From assembly GCA_020053595.1 (NCBI GenBank), contig JAGVMV010000039.1:1-59463 (forward strand): a stretch of DNA of 59,463 nucleotides, written 5' to 3'. Below, in pieces: positions 9,206 to 18,454 of the stretch. Each line of letters opens with the position of its first letter. Position 1 is the stretch's first letter. Made by a program: the position numbers and the translations under genes. The notes beneath the pieces are model-generated. The model worked only from the letters and a program-made list of their open reading frames with translations. It was not told the DNA's origin and searched no databases. This DNA is from Thermoleophilia bacterium. GTDB taxonomy: Bacteria; Actinomycetota; Thermoleophilia; BMS3ABIN01.

Positions 9206-10726
9206 CTATTTCACCGCCCCAGCTCTGTATGCATTGTTAAGGGCGCGGACATATGCCTTGGCGCTGGCCTCGACCACGTCGATAGACAATGCCGTGCCCG
9301 CGTACGCCTTACCCTTCACTTCCACCACTACGCGCACCTCTCCGAGAGAGTCTTTCCCCTCGGTCACGGAGCGCACCTGATAATCCTTCAGCTTTCCCTT
9401 CGTGCCGACAGCGTCGTCGATTGCCTTGAAGATCGATTCCATCGAGCCGCCGGAGAAGCTCTTTCCTGTGAGCTCCTCGCCTTCCTTCTCGATGATCACC
9501 TGGCAGGTGGGTACGAACTCGGAACTCGAGGTCACCTCATACGATTTCAGCTCGTAGATGTCCGACTGCTCACGTACCTCTTCGCCAACCAGCGCTTCCA
9601 GGTCAGCCGCGGTTATCTGCTTCTTTTTGTCCGCGACTTTCTTGAAATGTACGAACGCCTGGTTTAGTTCGTCATCCGAGAGCGTCATGCCCAGCTCTTC
9701 CATGGCCACCTTTAACGCATGGCGGCCTGAGTGCTTGCCAAGCACCAGGTCACTTGTACCCCGACCGACGCTGGCGGCGCTCATGATCTCATAGGTCGTC
9801 CGTTCCTTCAGCACTCCGTCCTGGTGTATACCCGACTCGTGGGCAAAGGCGTTCTTCCCCACGATCGCCTTGTTGGGCTGAACGTCATAGCCGATCAGAC
9901 GGCTCACCAGACGGCTGGTACGGGTTATCTCAGTAGTCTTGATGCCGGTAGCCATGCCCAGCAGGCGCTTGCGGGTCTCCAGGATCATGACGATCTCCTC
10001 CAGCGATGCGTTGCCGGCCCGTTCACCCAGTCCGTTGATGGCGCATTCTACCTGCGAAGCGCCATTCTCCACCGCGGCCAGCGAATTGGCCACCGCCAGG
10101 CCCAGATCGTTATGGCAATGCACACTGACTACTACATCCTTGAGCCCCGGCGCCTTCTTGAACTGCTCCCGGATGAATTCACCAAACTCTGTAGGTATGG
10201 CATAACCCACCGTATCAGGAATATTGATGGTGCTGGCGCCTTCATCGACGGCCGCCTGCAATACCTGCGCCAGGTAATCAGGGTCGCTGCGCGTGGCGTC
10301 CATTGCCGAGAATTCCACGTCGTTACAAAGGCTCACCGCCAGAGCGACCATGCGTTTGGCAGTCTCCAGCACTTCCTGACGCGACTTGCGCAGCTGATGT
10401 TTCAGATGCAAGTCGCTCGTTGATATGAAAGTATGAATGCGGGGATGGTCGGCTTCCTTGATGGCATCCCATGCCGTGGTTATATCTTTCTCGATGGCGC
10501 GTGCCAGGGCGCAAACGGACACACCGGAAACCCGTTGGGCGATGTTTTGTACGCCCTCAAAATCCCCGGGAGATGAAATGGGAAATCCGGCTTCAATGAC
10601 ATCGACACCCAGTCGTGCCAGCTGCTCGGCGATCTCCAGCTTCTCGAATGAATTGAGATTGATGCCAGGAGACTGTTCACCGTCCCGCAGCGTTGTATCA
10701 AATATGATTATGCGATGAGGATCCAT
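9206..10726 (-). CDS. leuA: 2-isopropylmalate synthase
   Basis: A 506-residue DRE-TIM metallolyase that condenses acetyl-CoA with 2-oxoisovalerate, the committed step of leucine synthesis. Motifs are IIIFDTTLRDGEQSPG, VEFSAMDATRSDPDYL, INIPDTVGYAIP, VSVHCHNDLGLAVANSLAAV, INGLGERAGNASLEE and FAHESGIHQDGVLK. The C-terminal LeuA dimer/regulatory domain occupies about residues 370-500. ATG 10726 has AGGAG seven bases upstream; the six-codon extension upstream is not supported. It is the first structural gene of the operon and is preceded by a leucine-codon leader and attenuator. Confidence 0.96.
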   Translation of the reverse strand: MDPHRIIIFDTTLRDGEQSPGINLNSFEKLEIAEQLARLGVDVIEAGFPISSPGDFEGVQNIAQRVSGVSVCALARAIEKDITTAWDAIKEADHPRIHTFISTSDLHLKHQLRKSRQEVLETAKRMVALAVSLCNDVEFSAMDATRSDPDYLAQVLQAAVDEGASTINIPDTVGYAIPTEFGEFIREQFKKAPGLKDVVVSVHCHNDLGLAVANSLAAVENGASQVECAINGLGERAGNASLEEIVMILETRKRLLGMATGIKTTEITRTSRLVSRLIGYDVQPNKAIVGKNAFAHESGIHQDGVLKERTTYEIMSAASVGRGTSDLVLGKHSGRHALKVAMEELGMTLSDDELNQAFVHFKKVADKKKQITAADLEALVGEEVREQSDIYELKSYEVTSSSEFVPTCQVIIEKEGEELTGKSFSGGSMESIFKAIDDAVGTKGKLKDYQVRSVTEGKDSLGEVRVVVEVKGKAYAGTALSIDVVEASAKAYVRALNNAYRAGAVK

Positions 10727-10763
10727 TGCTTCTCCTAAAACCACTCAGGTTTTGTGTGTAAAG

Positions 10764-10795
10764 AAAAAAGTGGCAGGTTTGCCGCACGGGCAAAC
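10764..10795 (-). promoter_or_regulatory. leu attenuator: terminator and competing antiterminator hairpins
   Basis: On the minus strand, GTGCGGCA-AACC-TGCCAC forms a stem with one bulged C and is followed at once by TTTTTTCTTT, an intrinsic terminator (10764-10787). The segment GGCAAAC, which forms part of it, can instead pair with GTTTGCC just upstream (7 base pairs, 10777-10795), so the two hairpins exclude each other. The antiterminator arm begins three bases after the stop codon of the leucine-rich leader peptide. This is the arrangement of classical ribosome-mediated attenuation: stalling at leucine codons would favour the antiterminator. Pairing was read by eye; no energies were computed. 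Confidence 0.65.
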
Positions 10796-10797
10796 TA

Positions 10798-10929
10798 CTA
10801 AATAATCTCCCCCGAAAGGGGGAGGAGAAGCAAACTCAGGAGAGAGATGGCGGCAGGCAGTATAAAACTGCCTCCCACGGGGGAGGCCGATCCCTGCACC
10901 ATATGATATTTTGCAGAAATCGAAGCCAT
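10798..10929 (-). CDS. Leucine-rich leader peptide of the leu operon
   Basis: A 43-codon open frame beginning ATG 10929 (MASISAKYHMVQG) and ending TAG at 10798. Near the C terminus seven of nine residues are leucine (LLSLLLLPL, codons CTC CTG AGT TTG CTT CTC CTC CCC CTT). A terminator/antiterminator pair follows the stop. ATG lies only about 9 bases after the -10 box of a good promoter and has no Shine-Dalgarno, so the transcript is probably leaderless, a common mode in actinobacteria. An in-frame ATG at 10902 is the alternative start. The call rests on codon clustering plus position before leuA; translation is inferred. Confidence 0.65.
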   Translation of the reverse strand: MASISAKYHMVQGSASPVGGSFILPAAISLLSLLLLPLSGEII

Positions 10930-10938
10930 TAGTGACAC

Positions 10939-10967
10939 ATGATATTGAAGTTCGAAGAAGATTTCAA
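10939..10967 (-). promoter_or_regulatory. Sigma-70-type promoter of the leu operon
   Basis: On the minus strand TTGAAA (10967-10962) and TATCAT (10944-10939) are separated by exactly 17 bases, five of six matches to each consensus. The predicted start site is about 10932, at or just before the ATG of the leucine-rich leader peptide. Confidence 0.6.
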
Positions 10968-11030
10968 CTTTGAAGGCGCCCTGGAAAGACGCCCTGAAAG
11001 GCTTAACGACAAGATCTCCAGCCTTTTCAG

Positions 11031-12827
11031 CTAGCCAACCTCGCGCAACCGGGTTTTTCCCTCTTTCTTAACCAGGGTCACAAACAACTCGACCAGCTGT
11101 GGATCGAACTGGCTTCCGGAGCCTTTTTCCAGTTCCGCCAATGCCTGAGTTTTGTTCATGGCCTTCCGGTATGGCCGGTCTGAACGCATTGCCCGATAGG
11201 CATCCATAATGCCAACCACCCGCGCCATTAATGGAATCTGCTTGCCCTGCAGGCGCTCAGGGTAACCGTCGCCGTCCCAGCGTTCATGGTGGTAGAGAAT
11301 GGCGGAAATGAAATCCTGTAACTGCCTTGCTTCTTCGAGGATTCGCTGCCCGATCTCCGGATGTTGCTGAACACCTGCCAGCTCTTCCGGCAAGAGCTTG
11401 TCTTTCTTTCTTAAAATAGATCCTGGCACACCGATCTTGCCAATGTCGTGGAGCCTTGCCGCCAGAACCAGGGAGTCAGCCTGATCTTCGGCCATGCCCA
11501 GCTCACGAGCCATCGCCGCGGCTATCTCAGCCAGGGCACTCGTGTCCACAGCCGAGTAGTGGTCGCTGACGTCAACCGCCTCGGCCAGGGCACGCATTGT
11601 CTGCAAGCTGGCTCCCTCGAGACGGCTATAGAGGCGCTCGACATCACCATCCTCGAGTTCGGTGCCGGAAAGATCCCGGAAATAGACCACCCGGTCGCGG
11701 CCACACCGCTTTGCGAACAGAAGTGCGGTATCCGCCGCCGAAATCAGGCTGTCAGCATCGCTGGCGCAGTCCGGTAGATCGCCCACGCCAAAGCTTGCTG
11801 AAACAACATTCTCCGGTAACTCTACTTCATGTGCCACTTCCTTCATCAGGCTCCGCAACCTGTCCGCTGTTGTCATTGCCTCGCTGCTCGGGGCTTCCGG
11901 CAGCACCACGATGAATTCCTCACCGCCATACCCGGCCGTATAACCACCTTTACGGATTTCATTGCGCAGTAGCTTGCCTACACGCTTCAGTACTTCATCA
12001 CCCTTTTGATGACCGAAACGATCATTGATAGTCTTGAAGTGGTCCAGATCAAGCATGATGAGCGACAACGGCTTATGCTGTCGACAAGCCCTGTCAACTT
12101 CCCACCTTAGATGATGCTGAAAATGTGCGTGGTTCCGCAAACCGGTCAACAAATCGGTATCGGCCATCTCACGTGCCTGTTTGTGCAAAATCTCCAGTTC
12201 TGCATACTGGTCCTTCAGCTCATCATTAACAGCCGCCAGCAATTCTTCTTTCTCCCGCACCGCCAGCATCAGACTATTAAAATTCTCTCCGATTTCGTTG
12301 ATGGGGTTTTGTCCAACAGCCTGTCGGTAGACCGAACATTCCGAACAGTCGGCCAATTTTTGGGCAAAACGGCCTTGCACTTTTTCATTACAAAAAGTCC
12401 CCGCTATTAACCAGCACCGAACATGCTCGCGTCCATAGACCGGGCAAGCCGTCGATGAACAGTTCTTCACTTCCCAACAGTTGGGCACATGCGGATCCTC
12501 GAAAATGACATTCCAGTCCTGCAGCCTTATAACCTTGTGAGTAAGGGAAGAAAACTTCTCCTTTGCATCCTCCAGCTCGACCTTTCTCTGCGCGAGTTCC
12601 ATATTTCGCTGATACAAGGTTATTTTCACTAGGAAATAACAGAAGGTGCCGACGAGGAAGCCCGCCACCAGGCAAGCAAACCGGAAGTAAATCTTTCGGT
12701 CGGAATCCCAGGTGACAAAGGGACCGACTATCTGTGGGAAAACAAGCCCCATGGTAAGCCCGAAGGCTATCATTACCATAAAGATTCGCCGCATGGAGGA
12801 TAAGCGCTGTGCCAGAAATTTCAACAT
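11031..12827 (-). CDS. Membrane two-CW / GGDEF / HD-GYP cyclic-di-GMP enzyme (copy 1)
   Basis: A 598-residue protein that could both make and break cyclic-di-GMP. Order: two membrane helices (about 12-34 and 47-68); a cysteine-rich two-CW module (CWEVKNC at 117, then CPVYG, CW, GTFC and CSECSVYRQA) likely to bind metal; a coiled coil; a GGDEF domain with GGEEF at 301-305; and an HD-GYP phosphodiesterase domain with HDIGK at 460, HPEIG, HHERWDGDGYP at 513-523 and DRPYRKAM. The RxxD inhibitory site before GGEEF is absent (RKGG). The first HD-GYP histidine of the usual GHS motif is replaced (SAVDTS), so the metal centre may be altered. It lies 22 bases after its paralogue and is probably co-transcribed with it. 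Confidence 0.9.
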   Translation of the reverse strand: MLKFLAQRLSSMRRIFMVMIAFGLTMGLVFPQIVGPFVTWDSDRKIYFRFACLVAGFLVGTFCYFLVKITLYQRNMELAQRKVELEDAKEKFSSLTHKVIRLQDWNVIFEDPHVPNCWEVKNCSSTACPVYGREHVRCWLIAGTFCNEKVQGRFAQKLADCSECSVYRQAVGQNPINEIGENFNSLMLAVREKEELLAAVNDELKDQYAELEILHKQAREMADTDLLTGLRNHAHFQHHLRWEVDRACRQHKPLSLIMLDLDHFKTINDRFGHQKGDEVLKRVGKLLRNEIRKGGYTAGYGGEEFIVVLPEAPSSEAMTTADRLRSLMKEVAHEVELPENVVSASFGVGDLPDCASDADSLISAADTALLFAKRCGRDRVVYFRDLSGTELEDGDVERLYSRLEGASLQTMRALAEAVDVSDHYSAVDTSALAEIAAAMARELGMAEDQADSLVLAARLHDIGKIGVPGSILRKKDKLLPEELAGVQQHPEIGQRILEEARQLQDFISAILYHHERWDGDGYPERLQGKQIPLMARVVGIMDAYRAMRSDRPYRKAMNKTQALAELEKGSGSQFDPQLVELFVTLVKKEGKTRLREVG

Positions 12828-12849
12828 CCGCCCTGCCTCTGTTTTGTTG

Positions 12850-14607
12850 TTAGCCAGCCTGGCTCAACTCGAGTTCGCCGGTTTCCCTTGTGACCTCGAT
12901 AAACAATTCCACCAGCTGTGGATCAAACTGGGTCCCGGCCCCTTTGCGGAGTTCCTCAAGAGCATGTGCCGGTGAAAGCGCTTTACGGTATGGCCGGTCG
13001 CACAGCATGGCACGATATGAGTCTATAATTCCAACCACGCGAGCCATTACGGGAATCTCCTGGCCTTTGAGCCGCTCCGGGTAACCGTTACCGTCCCACC
13101 GCTCATGGTGGTAGAGGATAGCCTGGATGAGTTCCTGAATCTGTTCCATTTCCTTTAGTAATCTCTGACCGATTTCCGGATGCCGCTGGACGGCTGCCAG
13201 CTCCTCCTGCGAAAGCTTTTCCTTTTTTCTGAGGATAGAACCCGGAACGCCTACTTTGCCGATGTCATGGAGTCTGGTAGCCAGGGCCAGTGCGTCCGCC
13301 TGTTCCTGGTCCATCCCCAGCCGTTCAGCGATCGCTATCGCCACCTTGGCCATACTGGATGTGTTTGCCTGGGAATACGCATCACTGGTATCAACAGCCT
13401 CAGCCAGCGCCCGAATCGTCTGCAGACTGGCGCCCTCGAGTCGGCTATGCAAACGGTCGAGATCTCCTTCCCTCAATTCAGTATCAGCAAGGTCGCAAAA
13501 ATATGACACCCGGTTTCTGCCCTTTCTCTTGGCAAAGAGCAGTGCAGAGTCTGCCGCCGATATCAGGCTGTCAGCGTCACTCGCGCAGTGAGGAAGATCT
13601 GCAACACCGAAGCTGCCGGCCACAAATCCTGACGGAAGTCCTGTTTCCGCTTCCACGGTTTTGATCTTAAGGCGGAGCTTGTCTGCGACAACCATGGCAG
13701 TTTGTGCCGTCGAATCGGGCAGCACCAACACAAACTCTTCACCGCCGTAGCGAGCCGCATATCCATTGCTGTTTACTTCCTGGCGAATTATTTTGCCTAC
13801 CCATTGCAACACCTCATCACCTTTTTGGTGCCCGAACTGGTCGTTTACAGCTTTGAAATAGTCGAGATCAAGCATGATCAGCGTTAGTGGTCTGCCATAA
13901 CGCTGGGCCCGTTCAACCTCCCATTTCAGATGCTGCTGAAAGTGTCCGTGATTCTTGAGGCCGGTAAGCATGTCCGTGTCAGCCATCTCCCTGGCCTGCT
14001 TGTGCATAAGCTCCAGCTCACCATACTGCTTTTGCAGTTCATCGTTGGTCTCCGAGAGCATGTCTTCCTTCTCGCGTAGCGCCCACATCAGGCTGTTGAA
14101 GTTTTCGCCTATCTCGTTAATGGGGTCGCGTTCGATGGATGCCTTGTATACCTCACATTTGGCGCAGTCCCCCAGCTTCTGTGCGAAGCGTCCCTGGACC
14201 TCGCCCCGGCAGTAAGTTCCAGCGACCAGCCAGCAGCGCATATGCTCCTTGCCAAAAGACGGGCAATCCTCAGCCGTGCAGTTTTTGGCCTTCCAACACG
14301 TGGGGATAGCCGGATCGTGAAAACTGACGTTCCAGTCGCGTTGTGTGATGGCATCGTGTGTAAGCGCTGAAAATTTCTTCTTGGCGTCAGACAACATCCT
14401 GGACTGCTGATGTATTCGCTCTTCTTCGCGCCCGACGACATAGGCTACGATGCCTGCGAGGATCGGCGCCAGGACGATATGCATAACCTCGTAATCAGAG
14501 CCAAATCTCTCTTCAACAACAAAGGCAAAAATCGCATAGACAAGGCCGGCTGCCGCCCCAGCGATTCCGTATTTAAATGCCCTGGTCCTAGTAACTGAAG
14601 TCTTCAT
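12850..14607 (-). CDS. Membrane two-CW / GGDEF / HD-GYP cyclic-di-GMP enzyme (copy 2)
   Basis: A 585-residue paralogue of the next gene with the same domain order. Two short membrane helices sit in the first 60 residues. A two-CW cysteine module follows (CWKAKNC, CPSFG, CW, GTYC, CAKCEVYKA), then a coiled coil, GGDEF with ARYGGEEFVLVLPD, and HD-GYP with RLHDIGKVGVPGSIL, HPEIGQRLL and HHERWDGNGYPERL. GNGYP replaces GDGYP. As in the paralogue, the first HD-GYP histidine is missing (SQANTS in place of a GHS motif) and there is no RxxD site. It is first in the two-gene operon. Tandem duplication is seen directly in the near-identical C-terminal halves. Confidence 0.9.
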   Translation of the reverse strand: MKTSVTRTRAFKYGIAGAAAGLVYAIFAFVVEERFGSDYEVMHIVLAPILAGIVAYVVGREEERIHQQSRMLSDAKKKFSALTHDAITQRDWNVSFHDPAIPTCWKAKNCTAEDCPSFGKEHMRCWLVAGTYCRGEVQGRFAQKLGDCAKCEVYKASIERDPINEIGENFNSLMWALREKEDMLSETNDELQKQYGELELMHKQAREMADTDMLTGLKNHGHFQQHLKWEVERAQRYGRPLTLIMLDLDYFKAVNDQFGHQKGDEVLQWVGKIIRQEVNSNGYAARYGGEEFVLVLPDSTAQTAMVVADKLRLKIKTVEAETGLPSGFVAGSFGVADLPHCASDADSLISAADSALLFAKRKGRNRVSYFCDLADTELREGDLDRLHSRLEGASLQTIRALAEAVDTSDAYSQANTSSMAKVAIAIAERLGMDQEQADALALATRLHDIGKVGVPGSILRKKEKLSQEELAAVQRHPEIGQRLLKEMEQIQELIQAILYHHERWDGNGYPERLKGQEIPVMARVVGIIDSYRAMLCDRPYRKALSPAHALEELRKGAGTQFDPQLVELFIEVTRETGELELSQAG

Positions 14608-14644
14608 AACCGCCCAAAAAATGTGAGAGAACCTGCTAATGCAG

Positions 14645-14671
14645 CAATCGGTCCCTATTGAACATACTTGA
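14645..14671 (-). promoter_or_regulatory. Weak sigma-28-like promoter candidate before the cyclic-di-GMP operon
   Basis: Minus-strand TCAA (14671-14668) and ACCGATTG (14652-14645) are spaced 15 bases, matching the flagellar/WhiG-type pattern TAAA-N15-GCCGATAA at three of four and five of eight positions. It resembles the two stronger motifs in the pilus locus. It could be chance. Confidence 0.25.
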
Positions 14672-14811
14672 GAAATCTCATTCTTATTTGAAGGGGTTCG
14701 CCATAAAGGGTTGAAACAACTATCTGTAAGGCTTTGCGGCCTGAGAATTCTGGCGAAAAACCGCCAAAAGCGCTCGTTAGATGAATTCGATGATTGGAGT
14801 TTACCGGGACC

Positions 14812-15951
14812 ATGCCTTACCAGCCGAAAAAAAGGATGAAATTTAGAGAGCCGGCCTTGATGCTGGCATTCCCTGCACTACTTATCGGGCTTCTCCTCCT
14901 CTTCATTGCCCCCGCGGCCGCCGAACCAGACCTCTCGGCCAAGCAAGCCGAAGTCGATGGCATTAAAGCGGAGGTTTCATCGATTAACCTTGCTGCCGAA
15001 CAGGCGGTTGAGCGCTATAACCAGGCTAACTCGGAACTGGAAGAAACCGGGCTCCAGATTGCTGAAAACGAAAAGGCTCTCGCCGATGCCTCAGCCAAAC
15101 TGGCGGCAGCACAGATGCGCCTCGATCGGCGCCTTGAGAATATCTATCGTCAGGGCTCTCTGAGCTTCATGGATGTGTTGCTTAATACTTCATCGTTCAA
15201 TGAGCTGCTATCAAGATTCGACCTGTTGGGCAAGATCGGCGCCCAGGACAAGTCCGACATAGATGAAGTTGTGCAATATAAAAGTGAGACCGAAAATGCA
15301 AAGGCTGATCTCGACCGTACACGGCAGCGGCAAGAGGAGTTGGTCGATTCTGTCGCCACGGAAAAATCCCAGGTCGAATCCCAGCTGGCCGCACGCCAGG
15401 CGATCCTGACAGGCGCTGAGGGAGAAGTGGCGCAGCTTCTTGCCCGGCAGATTGCGCAGAATCAACCAACTGCCGGTTCTCAATCGCCTCAAAACGGACA
15501 GCCCGGTGGCAACTCTGGGGGGTCCGAAACACCTCAGACGGAACCTTCGCCCACTCCAGACCCGGGTCCCGCGTCCGAATCCCCATACAGTCCACCGCCA
15601 CCACCGGTCAACGGAGACGCCGCATCGATTGCCATGCAGTACCTTGGCGTACCGTATGTGTGGGGAGGCGCCTCGCCATCAGGCTTCGATTGTTCCGGGC
15701 TTGTAATGTATGTATACGCGCAGATGGGAATCTACCTGCCACACTCTGCTTCTGCCCAGTATTACTCGGGCACTCCGGTCAGCTACTCAGAGCTGGCGGC
15801 GGGCGACCTGGTCTTCTTCGGACAACCGATAAGTCACGTCGGCATATACATCGGTGGCGGCAGCATGATTCATGCTCCGATGGAAGGCATGGTTGTTTCC
15901 ATTACAGGTATCAGCGGAGGCGGCAGTTACTCTGGAGCCTGCCGACTGTAA
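14812..15951 (+). CDS. NlpC/P60 peptidoglycan endopeptidase with coiled coil
   Basis: About 379 residues. A basic N terminus and hydrophobic segment (LMLAFPALLIGLLLLFIAP) form a signal peptide ending near AAAEP. A long Ala/Glu/Gln-rich coiled coil follows (roughly residues 40-215), then a Pro/Ser/Gly-rich linker, and a C-terminal NlpC/P60 domain of about 110 residues. The catalytic cysteine is in GFDCSGLVMYVY, the histidines in ISHVGIYIGGG and SMIHAP. It probably cleaves stem-peptide bonds outside the membrane, like RipA/CwlO-type hydrolases. ATG 14812 has GGAG upstream; a TTG at 14794 is the alternative. It stands alone; the 186-base leader before it shows no recognised riboswitch. Confidence 0.9.
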   Translation: MPYQPKKRMKFREPALMLAFPALLIGLLLLFIAPAAAEPDLSAKQAEVDGIKAEVSSINLAAEQAVERYNQANSELEETGLQIAENEKALADASAKLAAAQMRLDRRLENIYRQGSLSFMDVLLNTSSFNELLSRFDLLGKIGAQDKSDIDEVVQYKSETENAKADLDRTRQRQEELVDSVATEKSQVESQLAARQAILTGAEGEVAQLLARQIAQNQPTAGSQSPQNGQPGGNSGGSETPQTEPSPTPDPGPASESPYSPPPPPVNGDAASIAMQYLGVPYVWGGASPSGFDCSGLVMYVYAQMGIYLPHSASAQYYSGTPVSYSELAAGDLVFFGQPISHVGIYIGGGSMIHAPMEGMVVSITGISGGGSYSGACRL

Positions 15952-16083
15952 AGTGCTTTAAGGGTCCACCCCGTTTACCTGCATCATTCCTTTTAAGCTT
16001 TCCTCTACCCCAATCTCCTGATAACATTTGGCTTTGGTTGCCCACTCAGGGCACGGTCCATTTTTACGAATCTTGGGAGAACT

Positions 16084-17394
16084 TTGGCAAGCACTGACTC
16101 CAGCACGAATAAGATCTCAATCGGCCTGCTTGGCTTCGGCACGGTTGGCTCCAATGTATATAACCTCATAAAAGATCAGGGTCTGGAGATCGCCCAGGCA
16201 ACCGGGGCGTCGATCGAAATCAAGAAAATACTGGTCCGCGACATCGCAGTGCCTCGCCAGGACGCGCCGCCTGAAATTTTCACGGATAACTTCGAAGACA
16301 TACTCAACGATCCCGATATCTCCATTGTCATCGAGCTTATCGGCGGGCTCGAGCCCGCATTCGATTACATTACAAGCTCGCTGGAGAATGGCAAAGCAGT
16401 TGTTACTGCCAACAAACAACTGTTGTCACAGCGAGGTTTTCATCTATTCAAGCTGGCGCGGGAGAAGAATACGCAAATTAAATTCGAAGCCAGTGTCGCT
16501 GGTGCCATACCGGTAATCAAGGTCTTGCGCGAGTCTATGGTGGCGGCCGATCTGACCAGCGTCTATGGCATCGTCAATGGCACCACAAACTACATTTTAA
16601 GCGAGATGAGCCGCACCGGAGCAAAATACCGTGACGCGCTGGCCAACGCCCAGGAGTGGGGATACGCCGAGTCTGACCCCACCGAGGATATTACCGGCAA
16701 GGATGCTGCAGCCAAGATGGCCATACTGGCCTCTATCGCTTTTCATACCGCAGTCAGCCTGGATGATGTGGCCTGTATCGGTATCGAGCATGTCAGTTCC
16801 ACGGACATATCCTATGCGCGCAATCTCGACCTGGCGATTAAACTGCTCGGTGTAGCCAAACTCTACGGCAACAAGATTAACGTAAGAGTCTACCCGGCGC
16901 TGATAAAAAAGGATCATCCGCTGGCCACTGTGAGCGGTGCCTATAATGCCGTTTTTCTTAAGGGGAACTCTATCGATGAGATCATGCTCTCAGGCCCTGG
17001 CGCCGGGGGGATCGAGACCGCATCGGCTGTGGTGAGTGATCTTGTTTCGATCATTGTCCGGCGGGAGCCGGGAGGGCACGAGAACATAGCCGCCTGGCGT
17101 GAAATGGAGTTCTATCCCGATGATGAGGTTATCTCCAAATTCTACCTGCGACTCGAAGTCAAAGACGAGCCTGGTGTGCTCGCAACGATCGCCAAAGTCT
17201 TTGGGGATCACAATGTCAGCGTTGAGAGTGTAATCCAGAAAGATAGCGGAGCGCACGCCGAGCTGGTCATGGTCTTTCACGCGGTAAGAGAAGCAAGCTT
17301 CAGAGCAGCTCTGGAAAAAATAGCGGAACTGTCAGAGGTTAAATCGCAACCATGGCCCATACGGGTCGAAGGAAACGGCAATGAACAGCAATAA
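16084..17394 (+). CDS. hom: Homoserine dehydrogenase
   Basis: A 436-residue NAD(P)-dependent enzyme reducing aspartate semialdehyde to homoserine. It has the nucleotide-binding motif [59 protein letters not shown] and [17 protein letters not shown]-terminal ACT domain, from about residue 350 ([19 protein letters not shown]), normally binds threonine for feedback. The start is TTG, supported by GGGAG at the right distance. It overlaps thrC by 14 bases; the two are translationally coupled. Confidence 0.95.
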   Translation: MASTDSSTNKISIGLLGFGTVGSNVYNLIKDQGLEIAQATGASIEIKKILVRDIAVPRQDAPPEIFTDNFEDILNDPDISIVIELIGGLEPAFDYITSSLENGKAVVTANKQLLSQRGFHLFKLAREKNTQIKFEASVAGAIPVIKVLRESMVAADLTSVYGIVNGTTNYILSEMSRTGAKYRDALANAQEWGYAESDPTEDITGKDAAAKMAILASIAFHTAVSLDDVACIGIEHVSSTDISYARNLDLAIKLLGVAKLYGNKINVRVYPALIKKDHPLATVSGAYNAVFLKGNSIDEIMLSGPGAGGIETASAVVSDLVSIIVRREPGGHENIAAWREMEFYPDDEVISKFYLRLEVKDEPGVLATIAKVFGDHNVSVESVIQKDSGAHAELVMVFHAVREASFRAALEKIAELSEVKSQPWPIRVEGNGNEQQ

Positions 17395-18445
17395 TATTCG
17401 CGACAGCTACCTCATCGAGCGATACCGCCGTTTTCTGCCCGTCACGAAAGACACCCCGGTGGTGAGTCTGGCAGAAGGTTCCACACCACTTCTCCCTGCC
17501 CCCAGGCTAGGCAAAAAACTGGGGATTAACCTGTATTTCAAGCTCGAAGGCCTGAATCCAACTGGCAGCTTTAAGGACCGGGGTATGACTCTGGCGGTCT
17601 CCAAGGGAATGGAGGCGGGCGCAACAGCTGTAATTTGCGCCTCTACCGGTAACACCTCAGCTTCGGCGGCCGCCTATGCGGCGCGGGCGGGTATGCGCTG
17701 CATCGTGATAATCCCTGAGGGCAAGATCGCCGCTGGCAAGCTGGCGCAGGCGGTTACTCACGGCGCCGAAGTTTTATCGGTGACCGGTAATTTCGACCAG
17801 GCACTGGATATCGTCCGGGCTATTGTTGACAAGTATCCGGTGCAGCTGGTTAATTCAATCAATCCATTTCGGGTCGAAGGCCAGAAGACGGGCGCTTTTG
17901 AAATAGTTGACTCTCTGGGAGCTGCCCCGGATTACCTGGCCATTCCCGTTGGCAACGCCGGCAATATTACCGCCTACTGGAAAGGCTTCAACGAGTATCA
18001 GGAGGCGGGCCTCCTGGACAGCCTGCCACACATGATCGGCTTTCAGGCGGCAGGAGCGGCGCCACTGGTAATAGGGCACCCGGTAGAGAACCCCGAGACC
18101 ATCGCTACGGCTATCCGCATCGGCAACCCGGCTCGAGGCGACCAGGCCCTGGCCGCAGCCCATGATTCTGGGGGGCTTATCGATGCCGTCACCGACGAGG
18201 AAATAATAAATGCTTACCAGCTGGTCGCCTCCACGGAAGGCACATTCTGTGAACCTGCTTCGGCGGCAAGCCTGGCCGGTGTCATTAAAAAGCAGGAGGT
18301 AGGCTTGTTCAAACCGGGTGATACCGTCGTCTGCGTGCTTACCGGCCATGGTCTAAAGGACCCGGAAACGGCAATAAGCACCGGCCGGGAAGTCGTGCGG
18401 GTCGACGCTGATCTCGACCAGGTTGTCAAGGTTCTCGGACTCTAG
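17381..18445 (+). CDS. thrC: Threonine synthase
   Basis: A 354-residue PLP enzyme converting O-phosphohomoserine to threonine. Features: [18 protein letters not shown], the PLP lysine in [32 protein letters not shown], the glycine-rich phosphate loop [16 protein letters not shown] and [12 protein letters not shown]. The length matches the short (class II) threonine synthase. ATG 17381 lies within the end of hom with GAAGGAA upstream. It needs phosphorylated homoserine as substrate, yet no thrB is present in the cluster. Confidence 0.95.
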   Translation: MNSNNIRDSYLIERYRRFLPVTKDTPVVSLAEGSTPLLPAPRLGKKLGINLYFKLEGLNPTGSFKDRGMTLAVSKGMEAGATAVICASTGNTSASAAAYAARAGMRCIVIIPEGKIAAGKLAQAVTHGAEVLSVTGNFDQALDIVRAIVDKYPVQLVNSINPFRVEGQKTGAFEIVDSLGAAPDYLAIPVGNAGNITAYWKGFNEYQEAGLLDSLPHMIGFQAAGAAPLVIGHPVENPETIATAIRIGNPARGDQALAAAHDSGGLIDAVTDEEIINAYQLVASTEGTFCEPASAASLAGVIKKQEVGLFKPGDTVVCVLTGHGLKDPETAISTGREVVRVDADLDQVVKVLGL

Positions 18446-18454
18446 GAGCCGATG

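Noticed and set aside
14637-14793. Possible cyclic-di-AMP (ydaO) riboswitch before the NlpC/P60 gene
   Set aside because: Such riboswitches are common before wall hydrolases, but the conserved blocks are not present in the 150-base leader.
15952-16083. Possible Thr/Ile attenuator before hom
   Set aside because: No reading frame with a run of Thr or Ile codons and no terminator/antiterminator pair; only a weak TGCCC/GGGCA hairpin.
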